Part shown: in pieces, positions 1 through 8,018 of the stretch | How the letters are laid out: the number at the start of each line of letters is the position of its first letter | Numbering within the stretch: the stretch's first letter is position 1 | Source: Spartobacteria bacterium | GTDB lineage: Bacteria; Verrucomicrobiota; Verrucomicrobiia; Chthoniobacterales; UBA10450 | Assembly (NCBI GenBank): GCA_003167555.1 | Contig: PMSN01000028.1 | Coordinates: forward strand, 1-45,981 | Length of the DNA: 45,981 nt | Direction of reading: 5' to 3' | The notes under the pieces: model-generated | What the model was told of the DNA's origin: nothing | Database searches by the model: none | The model's input: only the letters and a program-made list of their open reading frames with translations | Program-made: the position numbers and the translations under genes

Positions 1-101
1 CCATTAAATCGGGACAACCTCACCAACTTGGGAACGAGGAGGACGGCTCCCGGTACAGGACGAGGACGGACCGCAGCGAGCTGGATAACAGCTTCTAGCA
101 A

Positions 102-275
102 TCAGCGCCGGTGCTCGGCCTGGTAGTCGTTCACCACGAGGCAGGCGTGAATGACGCCGGGGACCCAGCCGAGGAGCGTCAGCAGCAGACTCAGGAAGAA
201 GCTGAGGATCCGGCCGGTCATCAAGACGGCGACAGGCGGAAAAACGACGCAGAAAAAGTAGCGCAGGGCTTTCAT
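102..275 (-). CDS. YqaE/Pmp3 family membrane peptide
   Basis: A 57-residue, strongly hydrophobic peptide with two membrane segments (about residues 5-18 and 23-47). The first carries the FFCVVFPPVAVLM block and the second the GWVPGVIHA block, both typical of the Pmp3/YqaE (UPF0057) family. Members are small inner-membrane proteolipids linked in yeast and plants to membrane potential and salt tolerance; the bacterial role is poorly known. I chose the ATG at 275 rather than the in-frame ATG at 314 because family members begin a few residues before the first membrane segment. The extra 13 residues would be polar and unlike the family. It lies 39 bases after the stop of the protease gene on the same strand, so cotranscription is possible. 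Length matches the usual 50-60 residues. Confidence 0.8.
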   Translation of the reverse strand: MKALRYFFCVVFPPVAVLMTGRILSFFLSLLLTLLGWVPGVIHACLVVNDYQAEHRR

Positions 276-314
276 GGAGCAAAGGGAATCGCGGCACCAA
301 GGCCGCTCCCACAT

Positions 315-3300
315 TTAGTTAGGTTTGGCTGGATTGCGGTTGGGATACGGCGGGACGGGGGGGATGTCGTAGCGCTTGGTCTTCAGGTCGGATTGGATCT
401 CTTCGATGGCTCTGTTCAACTGTTGATCTTCGCCTTTGAATTCTTTCGCGGGATCGTTATCGACCACAATGTCGGGATCGACGCCGTGACCTTCGATGAC
501 CCAACCTTTGCCATCCTTGGAGTAAGGCGCGAACTCAGGTCGAAAGAGCTGGCCGCCATCAGTGAGAGGTAGCGGGTTGCGAATGCCTACCACCCCACCC
601 CAAGTGCGTTTGCCAATGAGCTTGCCGAGCCCCATCGCCTTGAAACGGTACGGAAAGATGTCGCCATCGGAGGCGGAAAACTCGTTACACAATGCCACCA
701 TGGGACCAAGGAAGGTCTGCGATGGATTCGTCTGCGGCGTGCCGTTGCGCGCGATCTCGATCATGACGAGCGCGCGCCGGAGCCGCTCGATCACAAGCGG
801 TGAGACAAAGCCGCCACCGTTGCCGCGCACGTCGACGATGAGACCTTTCTTGCGGATCTGCGGGAAGTATTGCTTCGTAAATTCATTCAGGCCCTCCTGG
901 CCCATGTCGGGAATGTGAATGTAGCCGACTTCGCCGTTCGTTTTCTTGCTGACTTCGTCGACGTTCTTCTGCACCCATTCCTTGTAATAAAGAGGCGATT
1001 CATCGGCGATAGGCACAACGGTAACGTCACGCGCACCGTCGTCAGCCGGCTTGGAGTTAACGCGCAGGATGACCTGCTTGTCGGCGGTGCCGATAAGCGC
1101 GTCGTAAAGGTTCGGCAAGGTCGAGACGGGGATGCCGTTAATGGCGAGAATGTAATCACCGGGCTTCACGTTGACACCTATGGCAGTAAGCGGCGAACGC
1201 GCGAGCTTGCTCCAGTTCTCGCCGGGCAGAATCCGGTCGATCTTGTAAGCCTTGCTCGCTGGATCGCGTGATAGTTCGGCACCGAGGAGACCGAGCTTGA
1301 TGCGCGGCGTGTCAGGGCGTTCCCCGCCACCGGTATAGGCATGGCCGTTGTTCAACTCAGCGATCAACTCTCCGATGAGGTAGGTGAGATCGTTACGATG
1401 ATTTACAAATGGGACGAGCGCGGCGTACTTGTCTCGCATCGCCTTCCAATCGACGCCGTTCATGTTCGGCGCGTAGAAGAAATCGCGCATGTGGCGCCAG
1501 GCTTCGTTATAGATCTGGGTCCACTCCACGTGGCGATCGAGCTGCATGTCGAGTCCGGCCAACTTCAACTCGTGGTCCTTCGTCTCGAGCTTGTCCTTCG
1601 GCAGATCGATGATCGCGTAGTCCTTCTTGATCTTGACCAGCATCTTCTTGCCGTCGGCGGTGATCTCGTAGCTGTTAACGTCGCCAAGAACCGTTTCCTT
1701 CCGATCTTCCATGCTATAAACGCAGAGGTGCTGCTTGCGGTCTCGGCCGTTGCCGTCGTCCTCCTCGGCTTGATCGTCCGCTACGGTCCGGCGGAGGTAG
1801 AAGATACGGTTATCTACCATGCGAAGGTTACTGTAGTTACCCGGCGCTATCTCCAGCGCGGAGAGGCGGTCCCCTATCCCATCCAGGTCTACCTTAACGG
1901 TAACTGGCTTTTTGGCATCCTTGTCCTTGTCCTTGGCATCGCCGCCCTTCTTATCGTCCGGTTTCTTCTCATCGGTTTTCTTATCCGCGTCCTTCTTGTC
2001 GCCGTCCTTCTTCTCGGCGTCCTTGTCCTTATCCTTCTTTTTGCCGACTTCGTCGCTGCGCGGACCGAGCGGCGCCTCGGTATCTTTCGCAAGCGTGACG
2101 AGATACACCCGCTCGAGGTCGCGATAGACATTTGAGAAATCTGTCTGGCCGAAGATCGGTTTGAAATCGCGGCTCGAGGTAAGCATGAGATACTTTCCGT
2201 CGTCGCTGAACGTCGGGTTATCGGCCGAATACCAATCATCGGTCACCGCCGTCGTCTTCTTGTCGGCGAGGGAGAAGAGGGAAACTTTGTCGCCGCCGTT
2301 CTCTTCCGGCCGCGACCAGGTGATCCAGTTACTGTCCGGCGACCAATCGTAGCCGTTAATCTCGCCCGTCTTGTCCTCGTCAACCAGCGTGACCGCTTTG
2401 CTGGCGACATCGATGTAACGCAACCTCTGCAAGCGATCGCTCCAGAGGAGCTTCTTCGAGTCGGGCGACCAGATAGCTTGATAATAATAAGTGTCGGCGT
2501 TGCTGGTGAGCTGCTGCGGCTGGCCTTTGCCGTCCTGCGAACGAACATAAAGCTCATTCTCGCTCGTCGCGTCGGAGTTGTAGGCGATCCATTTGCCGTC
2601 CGGCGACCAGACCGCGTCGCGCTCATGCGCATTTGAGGTGCGGGTGAGATTGCGCGCCGTGCCTTCCTTCATCGGCACGGAGAAAAGATCACCCCGCGCG
2701 ACGACGATGACGCGCTGCGCATCCGGCGCGGTATTGACCGATTGAATGTTCTTCGAAGCATCGATGAAAGCGGAACGCCCGGAGGCGAAATCCTCCTTGA
2801 TGTCGATCGGCACCGGCGCCGACTTCCCATTCGCCAGATCGTAACGCCAGATGTAGCCGGCTTGCTCGAACACGATCGATTCCTTGCCGATGGATGGGAA
2901 CTTGATGTCGTAATCCTTGAAGCTCGTGAGCTGCTTCGTGTCCTTGCCGGTCAGGTCGGTCGAAAAAAGATTCATCCGGCCATCGCGATCGGAGATGAAA
3001 TAGATGCGGTTATCCGCGCCCCACATCGGGCAGATGTCTTGCGCTTCGTTGTTCGTCAGGTTCGTCGTCGTGCCGGTTTTGAAATCGTAAATCCAGACGT
3101 CGTCGGCCATGCCGCCGCGATAATGTTTCCAGGTGCGGAACTCGCGGAAGACGCGGTTGAAGGCCATCTTGGAATCGTCGGGCGAGAAGGAGGCGAAACC
3201 GCCGCGGGGCAGCGGGAGTTGTTGCGGCAGCTCAGCGTCGAGACCCACGGTGTAAAGCTCGCCGAGGAAGGAATTGAAAGTCTTCTTGCGGGAACGAAAC

Positions 3301-3755
3301 ACGACGAGCGGCTTCGTGTTTTCCCAAGTCATCACGATGTTATTCGGGCCCATGCGATCGGAGATATCGTCGCGGTTGAGCGTAGCGGTGGTGGTGAGGC
3401 GCTTCGGCACGCCGCCTTCGCCCGGCATCACATAGACTTCGGTGTTGCCGTCATACTGCGAAGTAAAGGCGAGCTGCGTTCCATCGGCCGAGAAACGCGG
3501 GAAGGAGCTGTAGCCGGGTCCGCTCGTCAGCCGGCGCGCGGTGCCGCCGTCTTTCGGAACGGTGTAAAGCTCGCCCGCGTAGCAGAAGACGATTTGCCGG
3601 TCATTCGTGGCGGGAAAACGGAGCAAGCGCGTTGTGTTCGGCAAATTCTGCGCGGACGCGGAGAGATCGATCACGAGCAGGAGCACGAGGGCGAGGGCCA
3701 GCCTTCGCAAGGCTACGGCTTGGCAAGCGAGGCGGAGAAGAAATTTTGTACGCAT
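315..3755 (-). CDS. Secreted tricorn-like S41 protease
   Basis: An 1146-residue exported protease of the tricorn/S41 type. Residues 1-36 form a signal peptide ending in SASAQ. Residues about 40-560 carry repeated propeller blades of the PD40/TolB type (FSADGTQLAF, WSPDGKWIAY, WSPDSKKLLW). A core domain around 740-810 contains GHAYTGG with the candidate catalytic His805. A PDZ domain spans about 815-915, and the peptidase domain contains DVRGNGGG (975-982) and FSASDGD with the probable nucleophile Ser1029. TWGGVVG follows, then EGHGVDPDI, whose Glu1088 may complete the tetrad. In tricorn the propellers gate peptides into the active site. Residues 571-616 are almost only Lys, Asp and Gly, an unusual charged linker between propeller and core. 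The natural substrate is unknown; periplasmic peptide degradation is likely. Confidence 0.92.
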   Translation of the reverse strand: MRTKFLLRLACQAVALRRLALALVLLLVIDLSASAQNLPNTTRLLRFPATNDRQIVFCYAGELYTVPKDGGTARRLTSGPGYSSFPRFSADGTQLAFTSQYDGNTEVYVMPGEGGVPKRLTTTATLNRDDISDRMGPNNIVMTWENTKPLVVFRSRKKTFNSFLGELYTVGLDAELPQQLPLPRGGFASFSPDDSKMAFNRVFREFRTWKHYRGGMADDVWIYDFKTGTTTNLTNNEAQDICPMWGADNRIYFISDRDGRMNLFSTDLTGKDTKQLTSFKDYDIKFPSIGKESIVFEQAGYIWRYDLANGKSAPVPIDIKEDFASGRSAFIDASKNIQSVNTAPDAQRVIVVARGDLFSVPMKEGTARNLTRTSNAHERDAVWSPDGKWIAYNSDATSENELYVRSQDGKGQPQQLTSNADTYYYQAIWSPDSKKLLWSDRLQRLRYIDVASKAVTLVDEDKTGEINGYDWSPDSNWITWSRPEENGGDKVSLFSLADKKTTAVTDDWYSADNPTFSDDGKYLMLTSSRDFKPIFGQTDFSNVYRDLERVYLVTLAKDTEAPLGPRSDEVGKKKDKDKDAEKKDGDKKDADKKTDEKKPDDKKGGDAKDKDKDAKKPVTVKVDLDGIGDRLSALEIAPGNYSNLRMVDNRIFYLRRTVADDQAEEDDGNGRDRKQHLCVYSMEDRKETVLGDVNSYEITADGKKMLVKIKKDYAIIDLPKDKLETKDHELKLAGLDMQLDRHVEWTQIYNEAWRHMRDFFYAPNMNGVDWKAMRDKYAALVPFVNHRNDLTYLIGELIAELNNGHAYTGGGERPDTPRIKLGLLGAELSRDPASKAYKIDRILPGENWSKLARSPLTAIGVNVKPGDYILAINGIPVSTLPNLYDALIGTADKQVILRVNSKPADDGARDVTVVPIADESPLYYKEWVQKNVDEVSKKTNGEVGYIHIPDMGQEGLNEFTKQYFPQIRKKGLIVDVRGNGGGFVSPLVIERLRRALVMIEIARNGTPQTNPSQTFLGPMVALCNEFSASDGDIFPYRFKAMGLGKLIGKRTWGGVVGIRNPLPLTDGGQLFRPEFAPYSKDGKGWVIEGHGVDPDIVVDNDPAKEFKGEDQQLNRAIEEIQSDLKTKRYDIPPVPPYPNRNPAKPN

Positions 3756-3799
3756 AGAAGAATGGAGTTCGAAGAATCTGGCGATTTAGCGAGTGAGAG

Positions 3800-3850
3800 A
3801 TTGAGCGAATGAAAAAATCTCCCGATCCCCCGCTCGCCCGTTCGCTCAAT
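3800..3850. repeat. Inverted repeat upstream of protease gene
   Basis: ATTGAGCGAA at 3800-3809 is exactly inverted at 3841-3850 (TTCGCTCAAT), with a 31-base spacer. A further partial copy, TTGAGCGATT, starts at 3854. The structure is in the 146-base gap between the protease start and the channel stop. It could be a dispersed repeat or a leader hairpin; there is no T-run to make it a convincing terminator. Confidence 0.45.
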
Positions 3851-3901
3851 GGTTTGAGCGATTAAGCTGCTTTCGATTGCGGCGGACGCAACTGCGTTTT
3901 C

Positions 3902-4813
3902 TCACGGAGATTCAAGAGGCACGGGCTCGGTGTGATGGAGGCGGCCGTAGTCGACCGTGAGACGGCCTTCACCCGTTTGAGTATAGATCTCGACGAAGCG
4001 CTCGCCGAAACGCACGTCGCGCCACGAATAGTCCTTCTGGCTCTGGACTGCGGCCTGGATCACGGTCTCGATTCCGATCACGGATGCGACCAGGCGGGAA
4101 TCGGTCTCCTGCAATGTATCGGCGGTCATGCCGTAAAGCGGGCTCTCTTTATCGATCGTGTGCATCAGCGTTAGCGCCACCGGGAACGTGATCAGTCGAT
4201 CGAAGTGGAGCTTGAGTGAATAGAAACGGCGAAAGGTGCCGCCTTCGCTGATCTGTTCGTCGCGCATGAACATGATTCTGAACTCGGCTTCGGCCATGCT
4301 GTAATGGCGCAGATTCGCGACGCGCAGCATCAGGGTCGGCTTCCCGTCGAAAGGCGCGATCACAACTTTGTCGGTGAATTCGATGCGGGCCGTCGGGCGC
4401 GAGAAGCGCACAAAAATCAGGCCGGTGCTCACGGCGAGGCTAAACATTCCCACCATGATCTCGATGGTCGTGACGATATTCCCGTAGAGGTTCGCCGGAT
4501 ACTCATGTCCGTAGCCGACGGTCGCCATCGTTTGCACGCTGAAGAAGAAAGCGGCGGGGAACGAGCCGGTCGGCATCTCGGCGATGCAATCGCCACCGAG
4601 GGCATACAAGCCGGCGAAGACGACGTTGATGGCGAGGTAAGCGCCGGTAATGAGAGCGGCAAACTGGGGCCAACTGAGCGACAAGATCCAATGATAGGAA
4701 TCACGCCATTCGTGTTTTCCAGTATTGATCTTGAGGAATTCAAACTGGCCGACGTGGACGACCACGCCTTTGGAATTCTTCTTCCTGCCAGTTGATCGTC
4801 GCCTGCGGTGCAT
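3902..4813 (-). CDS. Inward-rectifier-type K+ channel (KirBac)
   Basis: A 303-residue potassium channel subunit. The order is: a basic N-terminus, an amphipathic region with HEWRDSYHWILSLSW (34-48), membrane helix 1 (about 48-70), pore helix (86-97), the K+ selectivity filter TVGYG at 98-102, membrane helix 2 (about 113-136), and a C-terminal beta-rich cytoplasmic domain (140-300). This order and length fit the KirBac family, which works as a tetramer in the inner membrane. FRRFYSLKLHFDRL (about 204-217) fits the family's cytoplasmic domain. The start lies 26 bases from the divergent zinc-finger gene, so the two probably share a control region. The extreme N-terminus is arginine-rich and a later start is possible. 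Ligand and rectification cannot be judged from sequence. Confidence 0.9.
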   Translation of the reverse strand: MHRRRRSTGRKKNSKGVVVHVGQFEFLKINTGKHEWRDSYHWILSLSWPQFAALITGAYLAINVVFAGLYALGGDCIAEMPTGSFPAAFFFSVQTMATVGYGHEYPANLYGNIVTTIEIMVGMFSLAVSTGLIFVRFSRPTARIEFTDKVVIAPFDGKPTLMLRVANLRHYSMAEAEFRIMFMRDEQISEGGTFRRFYSLKLHFDRLITFPVALTLMHTIDKESPLYGMTADTLQETDSRLVASVIGIETVIQAAVQSQKDYSWRDVRFGERFVEIYTQTGEGRLTVDYGRLHHTEPVPLESP

Positions 4814-4839
4814 TGCCAGATTCTAATCGAAAGCTATTA

Positions 4840-5118
4840 ATGAGAAAGGACATGAACGGCGAAGCCTGCATCCACCTCGATCAGATCAATCCCGATGTCG
4901 TCCCCAGCGCGAATGGCTGCGAGGAATGTTTGAAGATGGGTTCGCCCTGGGTCCACTTGCGACTCTGCCTGACGTGCGGACACGTGGGCTGCTGCGATTC
5001 CTCGCCGAATCGTCACGCCACAAAGCATTTTCACGCCACCGGCCATCCGATCGTCCGATCTTTTCAGCCGGGCGAAGACTGGGCGTGGTGCTACGTCGAC
5101 GAACTGATGCTCACGTGA
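4840..5118 (+). CDS. UBP-type zinc-finger protein
   Basis: A 92-residue single-domain protein of the UBP/ZnF type. Metal-ligand candidates are Cys10 and His12 (CIHLDQI), Cys27 and Cys30 (CEEC), Cys43 and Cys46 (CLTC), Cys51, and His59/His63/His69. In eukaryotes this finger binds the free C-terminus of ubiquitin; bacterial stand-alone copies are common but of unknown partner. The ATG at 4840 is preceded by a GAAAG six bases upstream; a second ATG at 4852 has AGGA only one base away, too close to act. An upstream ATG at 4792 would overlap the divergent channel gene and adds no conserved sequence. It ends just before an inverted repeat (5130-5223). Confidence 0.85.
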   Translation: MRKDMNGEACIHLDQINPDVVPSANGCEECLKMGSPWVHLRLCLTCGHVGCCDSSPNRHATKHFHATGHPIVRSFQPGEDWAWCYVDELMLT

Positions 5119-5129
5119 CTCGGATCTCG

Positions 5130-5223
5130 CGCTTGGCAGGGCGAGAATCCGTCGAGCCGCTGCGGCGGCGTTAATCCATCGAGATTCCTGAGACGGCTCG
5201 ACGGAGTCTCGCCCTACCAAGCG
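5130..5223. repeat. 30-bp inverted repeat, REP-like (family B)
   Basis: The arms at 5130-5159 and 5194-5223 are inverted copies with three mismatches over 30 bases, starting CGCTTGG and ending GTCGAGCCG. The 34-base spacer holds GCTGCGGCGGCG. It fills the space between the convergent zinc-finger and DUF5069 genes, so it may also act as a two-way transcription stop. The bipartite shape resembles REP/BIME elements. Confidence 0.75.
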
Positions 5224-5231
5224 GAAGAATG

Positions 5232-5696
5232 TTAGGCTTTCCCTCCGAAGGTAACGTGATCGTCCAGGTCGACGACGTCGAAGTAAGTCTTGATGTCTTC
5301 GCGCGTCTTGGAAAATTTGCCGACGTAATCGACGAAAAATGCCAGCGTCTCCACATCGCTATCCGGACCGCGGTGTTCGTGGAACTCGCTCCATTGCTCG
5401 ATCTCCCACTGCGCGCGCTTGTGCTTCGCGTTGGCGTTGATCCACTCCAGGATTTCGCCATCGCCTTTGCCGGCAGCGAGCTGTTCGCGCAACGCGGCGA
5501 CATCGAGCCCAAGAAAATTAATGATGTGCTGATCGAGAGGCGCGTTGTAATTGAATTCGCCGTTGAGACCGGCGATTTCGGCGCGGCCTTTATCGAGCAG
5601 GCGCGGCAGGATGGCGTAACCACCGAGGCGACAGCGCGGACTGCGCGGTGGGCGTTTGGTGAGATCAGGCGCGGAGAAGGTGTTGCTGTTGGACAT
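5232..5696 (-). CDS. DUF5069 domain protein
   Basis: A 154-residue protein that I recognise as DUF5069, a family of unknown function seen often in Verrucomicrobiota and related groups. Conserved blocks are PRSPRCRLGGYAILPRLLDK (residues 17-36) and the region about 75-91 containing KGDGEILEWINANAKHKR. No catalytic motif, signal peptide or membrane segment is visible, so it should be cytoplasmic. The family is usually about 140-155 residues, so this copy is complete. It lies alone between an inverted repeat and a short run of direct repeats, with no clear operon partner. Confidence 0.85.
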   Translation of the reverse strand: MSNSNTFSAPDLTKRPPRSPRCRLGGYAILPRLLDKGRAEIAGLNGEFNYNAPLDQHIINFLGLDVAALREQLAAGKGDGEILEWINANAKHKRAQWEIEQWSEFHEHRGPDSDVETLAFFVDYVGKFSKTREDIKTYFDVVDLDDHVTFGGKA

Positions 5697-5701
5697 AAGC
5701 A

Positions 5702-5728
5702 GAGGTCGGAGGTCAGAAGTCAGAGGTC
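5702..5728. repeat. Short direct repeats (AGGTCRG)
   Basis: GAGGTCG, GAGGTCAGA, AGTCAGA and GGTCA follow each other in 27 bases, just upstream of the DUF5069 start and downstream of the permease stop. It looks like a dispersed low-complexity repeat. A binding site cannot be excluded. Confidence 0.4.
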
Positions 5729-5757
5729 AACCTGATTCATGCGTTTTCGTCTTTAAC

Positions 5758-7266
5758 TTACGCGCTGCGATCGGCGGAGAAACCCCGGCGCCACACAAAA
5801 AAAACTGGGATGCCGGTAAGGACTAGCAGGTAGCCGATTCCAGAAGTCGTGGGTGCGAGATAGGCGAGATCGACGATCAGGAATCCGGCAAGCACCACTG
5901 AGATTATGGGGACAATCGGATATCCCCAAGTGCGATAAGGACGTTCCGCCGCCGCATTTTTTTTGCGCAGCACAATCACCGCGACAACCAGCAGGACATA
6001 GAAGACAAGGTCAGCCGAGACGATGTATTCGAGGAGTTGGGTGTAGACGTTGCCGTAGCTCACTTCGCCGCTCGTTGGGTTCGTGATGACGGTGCGCGGC
6101 AGCGTGAGAAACGCCGCCCAGATTCCCTGCACGAGCAACGCCGCAGCCGGAACGTTGCGGCGATTGGTGGTGCCGATGCGCCGGAAAAATAAATGGTCGC
6201 GGGCCATGGCGTAATAAACGCGCGCGCCAGCCAGGATGAGACCGTTGTTGCAACCGAAGGTGGAGATCATGATCGCGGCGGCCATGGCGAGCGCGCCGGG
6301 TTTACCGAAGACCGCGCTCATGGCCGCGACCGCCACGCGATTCTGCGGCGCATGCTGGATTCCATCGAGCGGCAGGGTCGCGACGTAAGCGAGATTCGCG
6401 AGAACGTAGAGGACGACGACGAGTGCGCACCCGCCCAGCAACGCGCGCGCGAGATTCCGGCCGGGATCGCGCACTTCGCTGCCGATGAAGGTGACGTTGG
6501 TCCAGGCTGTTTGCGCGAAGAGCGGACCGACCATCGCCTTGCCGAAGAGCAACACGAGCGCGAGTCCGCCGATGATGGTGAAACCAGGCTGCGCCGTCTG
6601 CGGGCTCCAACCGTTTTTCCACGAGTCCCACCACGCCGACGAGAGCGCAGCGCTCCCCGCCTTCCAGCCTAACGATAGGCCGATGACAATGAGCGCGAGC
6701 AGCGCCGCCGTTTTCGCGAAGGTGAACGTGTTCTGGACAATCTTTCCGGTTTCGAGACCGCGCGTGTTTGTCCAGGTGAGCAACAGGATCAGCACGACGG
6801 CGACGAGTTGCTCCGTGGAAAGACTGATGGCGTAACCACCGCCAAGTTGGATCGGGCTGACCACGTAATGATCGGTGGCGATAGCACGAACGAAGACGCC
6901 GCCGAACTTGGCGAAGGCAATGGCGACCGCGGCAATCGTCCCGGTTTGGATAACGAGGAAAAGCGTCCAGCCGAAAAGAAAACCGAGTGACGGCCCGTAA
7001 GCTTCGCGCAGGAAAACGTAAACGCCGCCGGCGCGCGGCATCATCGCGGCGAGTTCCGAGCAGCAGAGCGCGCCCGTAATCGTCATCACGCCCGCGATCG
7101 CCCACGTGAGGAGCAACCATCCCGGCGCGCCAGTCAACCGCGCCGATTCCGCCGACGTGATGAAAATACCCGACCCGATCATCGAGCCGACAACGATCAT
7201 GGTCGCGTCGAGCGGGCCGAGACCGCGCACAAGTTTTCCTGAGTCGTTTTGCGGTTCGTTGCTCAC
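5758..7266 (-). CDS. APC-family amino acid permease
   Basis: A 502-residue integral membrane transporter with about 12 hydrophobic segments. The N-terminal GPLDATMIVVGSMIGSGIF block is the helix-1 signature of APC-superfamily amino acid transporters. The next conserved stretch, SELAAMMPRAGGVYVFLREA (about 90-109), also fits. Its start ATG overlaps the stop of pxpA by four bases (ATGA), making it the last gene of the 5-oxoproline operon. From that position I infer that it imports 5-oxoproline or a related amino acid such as glutamate; sequence alone cannot fix the substrate. A stretch before the last two helices is lysine/arginine-rich, as expected for a cytoplasmic loop. Confidence 0.9.
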   Translation of the reverse strand: MSNEPQNDSGKLVRGLGPLDATMIVVGSMIGSGIFITSAESARLTGAPGWLLLTWAIAGVMTITGALCCSELAAMMPRAGGVYVFLREAYGPSLGFLFGWTLFLVIQTGTIAAVAIAFAKFGGVFVRAIATDHYVVSPIQLGGGYAISLSTEQLVAVVLILLLTWTNTRGLETGKIVQNTFTFAKTAALLALIVIGLSLGWKAGSAALSSAWWDSWKNGWSPQTAQPGFTIIGGLALVLLFGKAMVGPLFAQTAWTNVTFIGSEVRDPGRNLARALLGGCALVVVLYVLANLAYVATLPLDGIQHAPQNRVAVAAMSAVFGKPGALAMAAAIMISTFGCNNGLILAGARVYYAMARDHLFFRRIGTTNRRNVPAAALLVQGIWAAFLTLPRTVITNPTSGEVSYGNVYTQLLEYIVSADLVFYVLLVVAVIVLRKKNAAAERPYRTWGYPIVPIISVVLAGFLIVDLAYLAPTTSGIGYLLVLTGIPVFFVWRRGFSADRSA

Positions 7267-8018
7267 GGTGAAGAAGCGGGCGCGGCGATCATCACCTCCT
7301 CAAGCTCGAGACGTTTCCGCACTTCACGCACGAACGCGACCGCCTGCGGATTGTCGCCGTGCACGCACACGGTCGTGGCCAAAACCGAAACGTCGGTACC
7401 ATCCACCGCGCGGACCTTGCCTTCGCTCAACATGCGGATGATGCGATCGGCCGCCTCGGTTGGATCGTGCACAAACGCATCGGAGCGCGACCGCGGGACG
7501 AGCGAGCCGTCCGCGAGATAATTGCGGTCGGCGAAAACTTCCGACGCCGTCTCTAATCCAAGCTCGGTCGCAGCCGTGTCGAGATGGCTCCCGACCGGCG
7601 CGAAGAGAATGAGCTTCGGGTCGAGAGCGAAGATCGCATTCGCGATTACATCGGCGAGCGCCCGGTCGCGCACCGCCATATTATAGAGAGCGCCGTGAGG
7701 TTTCACGTGGTTCATCCGCCCGCCCGCCGCGCGCGCGAGGGCATGAAACGCTCCGATCTGATACGCCACGGCGGAATAAACTTCCGCGGGCGGCATCGTC
7801 ATTTCGGTCCGGCCAAAATTCTCGCGATCGGGAAAACTCGGATGCGCCCCGAGCGCGACCCCGCGCTGGAGCGCCAACTGGATCGAAGCGAAAATCGACG
7901 TGTGATCGCCGGCGTGAAAGCCGCAGGCAATGTTCGCCGAGCTGACCAGATCGAGAATTTCCTCATCGTGTCCCGCGCCTTCCCCGAGATCGGAATTGAG
8001 ATCGACGACGAGATTCAT
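7263..8018 (-). CDS. pxpA: 5-oxoprolinase subunit A
   Basis: A 251-residue member of the LamB/YcsF family. It is the subunit that, with PxpB and PxpC, hydrolyses 5-oxoproline (pyroglutamate) to glutamate using ATP. Family blocks are DLNSDLGEG near the N-terminus, ANIACGFHAGDH, GAHPSFPDRENFGR, HVKPHGALYN and, near the end, CVHGDNPQAV. An in-frame ATG at 8207 exists, but the extra 63 residues are arginine-rich and antisense-like. The ATG at 8018 matches the family start and overlaps the pxpC stop as ATGA, so translation is probably coupled. Length is normal (about 245-255). The gene is followed, again with an ATGA overlap, by the permease. Confidence 0.93.
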   Translation of the reverse strand: MNLVVDLNSDLGEGAGHDEEILDLVSSANIACGFHAGDHTSIFASIQLALQRGVALGAHPSFPDRENFGRTEMTMPPAEVYSAVAYQIGAFHALARAAGGRMNHVKPHGALYNMAVRDRALADVIANAIFALDPKLILFAPVGSHLDTAATELGLETASEVFADRNYLADGSLVPRSRSDAFVHDPTEAADRIIRMLSEGKVRAVDGTDVSVLATTVCVHGDNPQAVAFVREVRKRLELEEVMIAAPASSP

